This document shows, piece after piece, positions 53,262-60,589 of a stretch of DNA of 64,000 nucleotides. Numbering within the stretch: position 1 is the first letter of the stretch; the number at the start of each line of letters is the position of its first letter. This DNA comes from Sphingomonas sp. JC676. GTDB taxonomy: Bacteria > Pseudomonadota > Alphaproteobacteria > Sphingomonadales > Sphingomonadaceae. The notes beneath the pieces are model-generated. The model was not told the DNA's origin, did no database searches, and was given only the letters and a program-made list of their open reading frames with translations. The translations under genes were made by a program, and so were the position numbers. Location: positions 124,001 through 188,000 of the forward strand of contig NZ_JACTGR010000002.1 of assembly GCF_014489075.1 (NCBI RefSeq), in the 5' to 3' direction.

Positions 53262-56213
53262 TTAGAACTTGTACTTCGCGCCCACCTGGAAGCTGCGGGC
53301 GAGGCCGATCGTGCCATTCTCCTCGAACGTCGGGTTCTCGCCGCTGCCTGCGCCCCATGCCGAATAGGAGCGGTTGACCGTGTCGAACACGTTGAACGCC
53401 GCGAAGCTGACCTCGAGCTCGTGACCATCGGCGTACGGCATCTTGAACTTCTTCGCGATGCGCAGGTCGAGGTTCGAGTAACCGAACGTCTCGTGCGGGA
53501 AGAACACGCCGCCCATATTGGCGTAGCAGCACGCATTCTCCGGCGGGTTCGGCTTGAAGATGATGTTACCGAATGCCGGGCCCGAACCGAGCGTCAGCGT
53601 GCCCGACAGGACCGTGCCGAAGGGGCCCCGGGCGATGCCGGTGCCCACGAAGCGGAACTTCTCAACGCCCTGGACATAGTTCCAGCCATAAACGTCGACC
53701 CGCGGGCCATTGTAGAACTCGTCGTTATTGGCGAGTTCCTGCGCGACGTTGGTGCGCGCGCGCTGCAGCGTGAGCGACGAGGTGAAGCCCCAGCGAGCAT
53801 TGCCCGTGAACGGCTTTTCCGCGGTGATGTAGATCGCGTTGTAGACCGCCTTGCCGTGGTTGTCGCCGATGTTCAGCTTGCCCTGGAAGCCGGGAAGCTG
53901 GCCGGCGGGCGGGAAGTTGTCCTCGATCCACTGGTCACCCTGCGACGTATAGGTGCCGTCGGGCAGGCGGTTGCCGCGCACATAGCGGAAGATGTTGTGG
54001 CTGCGGATGTGTGAGAAGCTGAGCGACGTCTGGATCGCGCCGAACCGCTTGCGGATGCCGACGTTGAACTGGTCCGAGAAGGGCAGCTTGGTATCGTTGT
54101 TGAGCAGCCAGACGTCACCGCCAACGCCCTGAGCGATCGCCGCAGCGCGCAGCGCGGCGGGATCACGGAGAGACGACTGGAACGGGATGCAGCCGGCGGG
54201 CGGCGTGACGACGCCGGTTCCGTTGCAGAAGGTGATCGTCGAGATCGACTGATAGTAGTTCTTGATCGTCTCGATGCCCGACGCGATGAACAGCGGCCGG
54301 TCGTAATAGCGGCCCGCACCTGCGAAGAAGATCAGGTCGCGATCGCCATTCACGTCATAGCTGACGCCCAGGCGCGGCTGGAAAGCCTTCCAGTCCGGAT
54401 CGCGGTTGTTGCCGGTCGAGATATAGTCCTCGGGATTGATCCCCGCAGCCTTCCAGCCCTGATAGGCGCGAAGGGCAGCGGCGACCTTTGCCGGCGTCAC
54501 GAAATTCTCGTTCTTCGCGTTAGTCTCATAGTCCCAGCGCAGGCCGAGGTTGAACGTCCAATGCTCGTCGGGCGTCCAGTCGTCCTGCACGAACAGGCCG
54601 ATCTGGGTGTTGTTGGCGCTGGCGGGCAGCACCGGTACCGTCGAGATGCGGGCAGCAGTCGGCGTCTGCACCGCGGGATCCGAGAACGTCGCGGCATTGT
54701 AGTAATAGGTGCCGTTGTTGCGGCTATCCTCGAGGCGCTCATATTGGTTGAACACCACCTTGCCGCCGGCCTTGATCACATGATTGCCGCCGTAGAAGGT
54801 CACGTTGTTCTTCACCGTGAACGTCTTCTGGTGGTCGTTCTGGATGAAGCTGTTGCCGCCGAAATAGGCGACCTCGCCGCTGCTGATGTCGGGCGCGCGG
54901 GTCAGCACGACTTCCGGCGCATCGCTCGCGCGCGGCGTGCCGTTTTCGACCGTGTTATAGGCGACGGTGAATTCGTTCAGCCAGTTCGAACCGCGGTGCG
55001 ACCAGTCGACCTGGAAGACGTTGATCTCGCTGTTGAGCGTGCGGCCGTGCTCGGGGACCGAATTGCCGCCGAAGTCCGACAGGTTCTTCTCGCGGCGCAG
55101 GAACGCGCTGGCGTTGATCGTATCGTCGGCGGTGGCAAACAGGCTCAATTTGCCGAAATAGAGCTTCTGATTGAAGGTCTGCGGATAGCTGCCGTTGAAC
55201 TGGCTGGCGATCGGAGCGGGGACGTTGTCGCCTACCTGAAAGTTCACGCCGGTCGAAGGCAGCTTCTGATCGGTTCCTTCGAACGCGGCATAAAAGTGCA
55301 GCACGTCCTTGATGATCGGGCCACCCAGATCTGCGCCATATTGCCAGCGGTTGTAATCGGGCTTCGGCGTGGCGCCGGTGGGGTTGTTGGCATGGCCGGG
55401 ACGATCGAAATAGGGCCGTCCGATGAACGACTTGGGCTGCCACTCGCCGAACAGGTCGCCATGGAAATCCTGGCCGCCGGTCTTGGTGACCGCGGTGATG
55501 ATCGCCGAACCGGCCTGCTCGTATTCCGCCTTGAAGTTCTGGGTGTCGATTTTGAACTCCTGCACCGCGAGCTGCGGGAAGGGATTGCCCTTCGAGAAGT
55601 TCTGGCCGGCGACGCCGCCATGGTTGATCGGGTTCTTGAGGCTGAGGCCGTCGATGAAGACGTTGGTGTTGTCGGAGCTCGTTGCGCCCGCCTGGACCTG
55701 GCGGTTGGTGCCCGACGGCGTGACGCTGACGCCGGGGGCGAGCGCCGCGAAGTTCAGGAAGTTGCGGTCGTTCTGCGGCAGATTGTCGATCTGCCCCTGG
55801 CTAATGTTGGTCGTGATCGTCGCGGTACGCGTCTCGTTGCGCCCGCCGGTGCGGCCGGTGACGACGATCTCAGCGTTGGCCGATGCCGCGGCGATGTCAT
55901 AAACGACGGTCTGGCCGACCGGCACGACCACGGTTTCCGCCTCGGGGCCGCCTGCCACCTGCACCGAATAGGTGCCGGGGCGCAGACCCGGGATAAAATA
56001 CTCGCCATTCGCGTTTACGGTACCGGTGACTGCCTGACCGGTGTTGTTATCGGTCGCCGTGACCACCGCACCGGCGGTTACGCCGTCGACATGCCCCCGC
56101 AGCGAGGCAGTGGTCTGCGCTTGGGCGGGCGCACTGATTGCCAGCGCCGCAGCCAGTGCAGCACCCGAAATGCCGCGAGCAAGATTCGCCCGCAAGATGT
56201 TGGAATTTATCAC
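53262..56213 (-). CDS. Large TonB-dependent receptor with carboxypeptidase-regulatory domain
   Basis: 983 residues. A signal peptide (cleavage near PAQAQT) is followed by a CarboxypepD-regulatory-like Ig domain (SLRGHVDGVTAGAVVTATDN to PGTYSVQVAGG, about 38-100). Then come the plug (TRTATITTNISQGQIDNLPQ) and a long barrel ending QVGAKYKF. This Oar/SusC-like form imports oligosaccharides or large glycans in glycan loci. Three palindromes sit before it: one matching the LacI family core and two others. It heads the operon with DUF6445 and GH43. Confidence 0.93.
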   Translation of the reverse strand: MINSNILRANLARGISGAALAAALAISAPAQAQTTASLRGHVDGVTAGAVVTATDNNTGQAVTGTVNANGEYFIPGLRPGTYSVQVAGGPEAETVVVPVGQTVVYDIAAASANAEIVVTGRTGGRNETRTATITTNISQGQIDNLPQNDRNFLNFAALAPGVSVTPSGTNRQVQAGATSSDNTNVFIDGLSLKNPINHGGVAGQNFSKGNPFPQLAVQEFKIDTQNFKAEYEQAGSAIITAVTKTGGQDFHGDLFGEWQPKSFIGRPYFDRPGHANNPTGATPKPDYNRWQYGADLGGPIIKDVLHFYAAFEGTDQKLPSTGVNFQVGDNVPAPIASQFNGSYPQTFNQKLYFGKLSLFATADDTINASAFLRREKNLSDFGGNSVPEHGRTLNSEINVFQVDWSHRGSNWLNEFTVAYNTVENGTPRASDAPEVVLTRAPDISSGEVAYFGGNSFIQNDHQKTFTVKNNVTFYGGNHVIKAGGKVVFNQYERLEDSRNNGTYYYNAATFSDPAVQTPTAARISTVPVLPASANNTQIGLFVQDDWTPDEHWTFNLGLRWDYETNAKNENFVTPAKVAAALRAYQGWKAAGINPEDYISTGNNRDPDWKAFQPRLGVSYDVNGDRDLIFFAGAGRYYDRPLFIASGIETIKNYYQSISTITFCNGTGVVTPPAGCIPFQSSLRDPAALRAAAIAQGVGGDVWLLNNDTKLPFSDQFNVGIRKRFGAIQTSLSFSHIRSHNIFRYVRGNRLPDGTYTSQGDQWIEDNFPPAGQLPGFQGKLNIGDNHGKAVYNAIYITAEKPFTGNARWGFTSSLTLQRARTNVAQELANNDEFYNGPRVDVYGWNYVQGVEKFRFVGTGIARGPFGTVLSGTLTLGSGPAFGNIIFKPNPPENACCYANMGGVFFPHETFGYSNLDLRIAKKFKMPYADGHELEVSFAAFNVFDTVNRSYSAWGAGSGENPTFEENGTIGLARSFQVGAKYKF

Positions 56214-56236
56214 TTAACTCCTCCCCTAACCCTCGT

Positions 56237-56250
56237 TGTAACCGGTTACA
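56237..56250. promoter_or_regulatory. LacI-type operator TGTAACCGGTTACA
   Basis: A perfect 14-base palindrome 24 bases before the TonB receptor start. It has the same GTAACCGGTTAC core as the site between GH3 and the LacI gene 11 kb away, so one regulator may control both. Confidence 0.75.
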
Positions 56251-56274
56251 TGACCGCTGACACGATTCTGTTTT

Positions 56275-56342
56275 CCGACAACGATGTCAAAAACGACTTT
56301 GGACCAGCCTGTCAATCCCGCCGACAGTTGAGAACGTTCTCA
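56275..56342. promoter_or_regulatory. Two further operator-like palindromes before the receptor
   Basis: CCGACAACGATGTCA (56275-56289) matches the sites at 2183 and 21921. TGAGAACGTTCTCA (56329-56342) is a perfect 14-base palindrome with a different core. With 56237-56250, the receptor promoter holds three distinct operator-like elements within about 105 bases. Confidence 0.5.
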
Positions 56343-56367
56343 GATTTCCGGAATGTTGCGACCGTGC

Positions 56368-57903
56368 CTAAACGGCAACACTCGCCAGCGGCGGTGCCTT
56401 GCAATGGCGGGCAATGAATTCGGCATGATCGGGCATCGCATTGGCGACATCCGCGTTCACCTCCTCGATCTCGCGCAGGATCGCGGCGAGCTCGTCATCG
56501 GGCAGCATCTCGACCATCGGGTCGTACCGCGCCTCCAGCCCCTGCCCCAGCAGCACCTGCACCCAGCTTTCTTCGCGGAACAGCTCGGCCTTGCCGCGCT
56601 GGAAGAAGCGGGCTGAGGCGCGGAACAGCTCGAACCGCTCGGTCAGGCTGTCGGGCACCTCCATGTGCTTCAGATACGCCCAGAACGGCGTGTCCTCGCG
56701 ATTGGTCACCTTGTAGTGCGCGACGATGAAGTCGCGCACGTCGCGATATTCGAAGTCCGCCTGGCGATTATATTCCTCGATGTCGGCGGCGTTGAAACCC
56801 TGGCCCGGAAACAGCGCCACCAACCGCAGGATGCCGGTCTGGATCAGGTGGATGCTGGTCGATTCGAGCGGCTCCAGAAACCCGCTAGACAGCCCGATCG
56901 CGACGACATTCTTCTCCCATGCCCGGTCGCGCTTGCCCGGCTGGAAGCGCACCGGCCGCGGATCGGCGAGCGGCTTGCCGTCGAGATTGGCGAGCAGCAC
57001 CGATGCCGCCTCGTCGTCGGACAGGTGTGCGCTCGAATAGACATGCCCGTTGCCGATCCGGTGCTGCAGCGGAATGCGCCATTGCCAGCCCGCCTCGCGC
57101 GCCGTCGATCGCGTATAAGGCGTCAGTGGGTACGTGCTTTCGCACGGCACCGCCTGCGCCCGGTCGCACAGCAGCCACCGGCTCCAATCCTCATAGCCGA
57201 CACCTAGCGCCTGCCCGATCAGCAGCCCGCGCATGCCCGAGCAATCGACGAACAGGTCCCCGTCCACTGTCCGCCCGTCCGCCAGCACGACATGGTCGAC
57301 GAACCCGTCCTCGGGCCGCAGCTCGACCGAGACGATCTTCCCCTCGATCCGCTGAACGCCCCTGCTCTCGGACTGGCCGCGCAGATATTTCGCGAACAGC
57401 GAGGCATCGAAATGATAGGCATAGTCGAGCCCCGCCAGCGGCGACCCGGGATTGCGCGGATCGGGCAGGCAGAACTTGTTCCTCCGCGCCGCCAGACAAT
57501 TGAGCGCGTAATTGTCGAAATGCTGCACGGTGCCGCGCTCGGCGCCCTTGAGCCAGAGCTGGTGGGTGTGCAGCCACCAGATATCCTGGCCGATTTTGCC
57601 GAAGCCATGGATGTAGCTGTGCCCCGGCTCGCGCCAGTTGACGAACTCGATGCCCAGCTTGAACGTCGCCTGGGTCGCTTTGATCATCTCGACCTGATCG
57701 AGCCCGGCGAGCTTGTGATAGTCGCGGATAGCGGGGATCGTCGCCTCGCCTACGCCGATCGTGCCGATCTCGTCGGATTCGATCAGCCTTATCTCATAGC
57801 CTCGCACGAACAGTCGCGAGAGCAACGCCGCGGCCATCCAGCCGGCAGTGCCCCCGCCGACGATGGTGATGGTCTTGAGGGGGGCGTTTTCGCCTGTCGT
57901 CAT
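56368..57903 (-). CDS. Tryptophan-halogenase-like flavin enzyme
   Basis: 511 residues. FAD motif GGGTAGW at the N-terminus, the halogenase signature WxWxIP as WQWRIP, and the conserved Lys in ATFKLGIEFVNW are all present. Flavin-dependent halogenases use FADH2 and O2 to make HOX, which the Lys carries to an indole. In glycan loci this family's substrate is not known. I prefer the ATG at 57903: AGGAG is nine bases before it, against three for the ATG at 57909. A GTAAGCGGTTAC element lies upstream. A flavin reductase is not visible nearby. Confidence 0.88.
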   Translation of the reverse strand: MTTGENAPLKTITIVGGGTAGWMAAALLSRLFVRGYEIRLIESDEIGTIGVGEATIPAIRDYHKLAGLDQVEMIKATQATFKLGIEFVNWREPGHSYIHGFGKIGQDIWWLHTHQLWLKGAERGTVQHFDNYALNCLAARRNKFCLPDPRNPGSPLAGLDYAYHFDASLFAKYLRGQSESRGVQRIEGKIVSVELRPEDGFVDHVVLADGRTVDGDLFVDCSGMRGLLIGQALGVGYEDWSRWLLCDRAQAVPCESTYPLTPYTRSTAREAGWQWRIPLQHRIGNGHVYSSAHLSDDEAASVLLANLDGKPLADPRPVRFQPGKRDRAWEKNVVAIGLSSGFLEPLESTSIHLIQTGILRLVALFPGQGFNAADIEEYNRQADFEYRDVRDFIVAHYKVTNREDTPFWAYLKHMEVPDSLTERFELFRASARFFQRGKAELFREESWVQVLLGQGLEARYDPMVEMLPDDELAAILREIEEVNADVANAMPDHAEFIARHCKAPPLASVAV

Positions 57904-57930
57904 TGTCATCCGCTCCTGATGCCGCGAGCA

Positions 57931-57942
57931 GTAAGCGGTTAC
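57931..57942. promoter_or_regulatory. Imperfect LacI-type element GTAAGCGGTTAC
   Basis: Differs from GTAACCGGTTAC at one base and lies 28 bases before the halogenase start, within the gap after the PhyH stop. A weaker copy of the operator before the receptor. Confidence 0.5.
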
Positions 57943-57957
57943 AGCGAACGCGCCAAG

Positions 57958-58818
57958 TCAGACGTAATGCGGCTCGCCATGTTCGCGCAGCGCCTCGTAA
58001 TGGACGAGTGCCTGCTCGGGCCCGAACGGCACGGGCTCGCCATTCCGGAAGGCCCATTCGCCGCGATCGCAATCCTCGGCGCGGACATAGCCGTTGATGT
58101 AGAAGCGCCGCCGGTGGGTCGATCGGTTGGTCCCCGATCCGTGCACGAGATAGGGGCTCCACAGCGCGAGATCGCCTGGCTCGAGCACCAGGTCGACGGT
58201 GTCTTCAGCGGAGAGGCCCGCTGCCTCGAGCACCGCATCCTGCATCTCGCTGCCGAGTACTTCGGTGGAGGTGTCCAGGCCCAGCACGCCGTGCAGATGG
58301 CTGCCGGGAATGAACCGCATCCCGCCGGTCTCGGGATTGTGCGGATCGATTGCGAGGCCGGTCTGCACATAGGAGGCGCCGAGATTGCGATAGGCCGATT
58401 CCGGGCGGCGGAAGCGCGAATCCTGGTGCCAGGCGAAATCGCCGCGCGATCCGGGCGCCTTCCAATGGAGCTGGTTGATGATCTGTTTCAAATCGCCGCC
58501 GATCAGCGGCGCGAGGATTTCGGCCATGCGCGGATCGGTGCGCACGCCGTTGAGCACCGGCTGGTGATACGACATCCACTGCGCCATCCGCACCACCGGT
58601 GGCTCGCCGGCCTCGCCGGGCGCGACGTTGTAGAACAGATTGCCGTGGCGGAAGCTGCGGCCATGCGCGAGGGCCACGGCATGGACCTGATCGATCGCTG
58701 CACCGATCGTCTCAAGCTCGGAGGGCGAGAGAAGGCCGCGCACGACCGCATAGCCATTGCGCTGATAATCGGCGACATAGTCGTCCGCGCCGCGCCGCGA
58801 TTGCTGAATACCCGCCAT
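57958..58818 (-). CDS. Phytanoyl-CoA dioxygenase-family enzyme
   Basis: 286 residues with the 2OG-Fe(II) jelly roll: HxD in WHQDSRF, distal His in LVHGSGTN, Arg near RRRFYING. Small-molecule hydroxylase with an unknown substrate; it is not a specific phytanoyl-CoA enzyme by sequence alone. The ATG at 58818 is chosen; a TTG two codons earlier is the only longer option. It is followed by the halogenase after 54 bases that hold an operator-like element. Such dioxygenases recur beside tryptophan-halogenase-like genes. Confidence 0.87.
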   Translation of the reverse strand: MAGIQQSRRGADDYVADYQRNGYAVVRGLLSPSELETIGAAIDQVHAVALAHGRSFRHGNLFYNVAPGEAGEPPVVRMAQWMSYHQPVLNGVRTDPRMAEILAPLIGGDLKQIINQLHWKAPGSRGDFAWHQDSRFRRPESAYRNLGASYVQTGLAIDPHNPETGGMRFIPGSHLHGVLGLDTSTEVLGSEMQDAVLEAAGLSAEDTVDLVLEPGDLALWSPYLVHGSGTNRSTHRRRFYINGYVRAEDCDRGEWAFRNGEPVPFGPEQALVHYEALREHGEPHYV

Positions 58819-58909
58819 CGCCAACCAACTCCTTCCCCGACTGCTTAAGGACCGGGAGCGTTCGCGGCTAATAGCTTGGTCTGGGTTCGGAATTCCTAAA
58901 GGCTATGGT

Positions 58910-60589
58910 TCAGCCGGCGAGCTCTGCGGCAAGCGCGGAAGCATCGGGCCCGGCAACCAGGTGCACTGTTCCACCCACCACCGCCACCGCCCGCACACCC
59001 GCACGCCGAAGCGCCGCCTCGTCGACCAATTCCGGATCGCCCACTTTGGCAAGCACGCGCGTGGCACGCGCCTCGGCCGAGCGGAGATTGCCTTCGCCCA
59101 ACGCGCGTACGACTGTCGCGGCATCGATCCCCGCCGTCGCGACGACCGGGCCAGACGCCATCGCCTCGCGCACTTCGCTTGCCACCTGGTCGGCGATCGG
59201 CCCCATCACCACCTGCACCCCGCCGTCGGTCAGCTTCAGCACGCCCCGCGCACCGAGCCCGCGCAAAGCTGCTTCGTCGACACGACCGGAATCGGCCAGG
59301 ACCAGCCGGAGCCGCGTCGTGCACGCATCCACGTTGCGGATATTCTCCCGCCCGCCAAGCGCCAGGACGATACCGGCCCCGCGACCGCCCCCTCCGGCAG
59401 CCGCGCCGCTCGCCACCGGCTCATCGGTCTCGCGCCCCGGGGTCTTCAGGTCGAAGCGGCGGATGCACCAGCTGAAGGCGAAATAGTAGATCGCGAAATA
59501 GACGATCCCCACCGGGATCAGCAGCAGCGGCCGTGTCGCCAGTCCGAAGTTGAGCACATAGTCGATCAGCCCGGCGGAGAAGCCGAAGCCCAGCTTCACG
59601 CCGAGCAGGTCCATCACCACCATCGCGACGCCGGTGAGCACTGCGTGGACCAGGTAGAGCAACGGCGCGAGGAAGATGAAGGTGAACTCGATCGGCTCGG
59701 TCACGCCGGTCAGAAGCGAAGTCAGCGCCAGGCTGAGCAGCAGGCCGCCCACCGCCTTGCGCCGCGCGGGCAAGGCGCTGCGGTACATCGCCAGGCACGC
59801 CGCCGGTAGCCCGAACATCATCACCGGGAAGAAGCCGGCCATGAACGACCCGGCGGTCGGATCGCCCGCGAAGAAGCGCTTGATGTCGCCGGTCGCGCCA
59901 TGGAAGTCGCCGAGCAAGAACCAGGCGATGTTGTTGATGATGTGGTGCAGCCCGGTGATCAGCAGCAGCCGGTTGAGCAGGCCATAGACGAACAGCCCGA
60001 TCGGCCCCGCGCTCACCACCCAGCGGCTGAGCGTGTCGACTCCCGCCTCGAACCACGGAAAGCCCAGTCCGAAGATCCCCGCGCCGATCAGGCCCGCGAG
60101 CCCAGCGGCGATCGGCACGAAGCGCCGCCCCGCGAAGAAGGCGAGGTAATCGGGCAGCTTGATGGTGCTGTAGCGATTATAGAGCACCCCCGCGACGATG
60201 CCCGCCGAAATGCCGGCAGGCACGCTGAGCTTGGATATCTCCTTGACGCGCCACGCCGCCTGTTCGGCGGCCGCGGCCGTCAAAAGATCGGGCGGAAGCT
60301 TGAGCAGCACCTTCGCCCCCTCGGTCGCGACGAGGTAGGCGACCACGCCCGCAAGCGACGCCGCGCCGTGATTCTCCTTCGCGAGCCCCACCGCGACACC
60401 CGCGGCGAACAACAGGCCCAGGTTCGAGAAGATCGCGTCACCCGATGCCGCGATGAACGGGATACCGAGCATGTCGGCCTGGCCGAGCCGCAGCAGAAGC
60501 GCAGCAATCGGCAGCACCGCGATCGGCAGCATCAATGCGCGCCCGAGCGGCTGGAGCCGGGCCAGCACGCGCGAAGGATGCAGCTTCAT
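58910..60589 (-). CDS. nagE: PTS EIIC-EIIB N-acetylglucosamine permease with degenerate second EIIB
   Basis: 559 residues: EIIC membrane domain (about 1-375, including GLHHIINNIAWF and TEPIEFTFIFLAPLLY), an EIIB domain with the phospho-Cys in DACTTRL (Cys 423) and a second EIIB-like domain (about 485-559) in which the aligned motif is EARATRV, Arg 507 replacing Cys. EIIC is of the glucose/GlcNAc type. Phosphate reaches Cys 423 from the EIIA of the adjacent fusion protein. The ATG overlaps the fusion's stop as ATGA. GlcNAc specificity rests on the GH20 gene upstream. Confidence 0.9.
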   Translation of the reverse strand: MKLHPSRVLARLQPLGRALMLPIAVLPIAALLLRLGQADMLGIPFIAASGDAIFSNLGLLFAAGVAVGLAKENHGAASLAGVVAYLVATEGAKVLLKLPPDLLTAAAAEQAAWRVKEISKLSVPAGISAGIVAGVLYNRYSTIKLPDYLAFFAGRRFVPIAAGLAGLIGAGIFGLGFPWFEAGVDTLSRWVVSAGPIGLFVYGLLNRLLLITGLHHIINNIAWFLLGDFHGATGDIKRFFAGDPTAGSFMAGFFPVMMFGLPAACLAMYRSALPARRKAVGGLLLSLALTSLLTGVTEPIEFTFIFLAPLLYLVHAVLTGVAMVVMDLLGVKLGFGFSAGLIDYVLNFGLATRPLLLIPVGIVYFAIYYFAFSWCIRRFDLKTPGRETDEPVASGAAAGGGGRGAGIVLALGGRENIRNVDACTTRLRLVLADSGRVDEAALRGLGARGVLKLTDGGVQVVMGPIADQVASEVREAMASGPVVATAGIDAATVVRALGEGNLRSAEARATRVLAKVGDPELVDEAALRRAGVRAVAVVGGTVHLVAGPDASALAAELAG

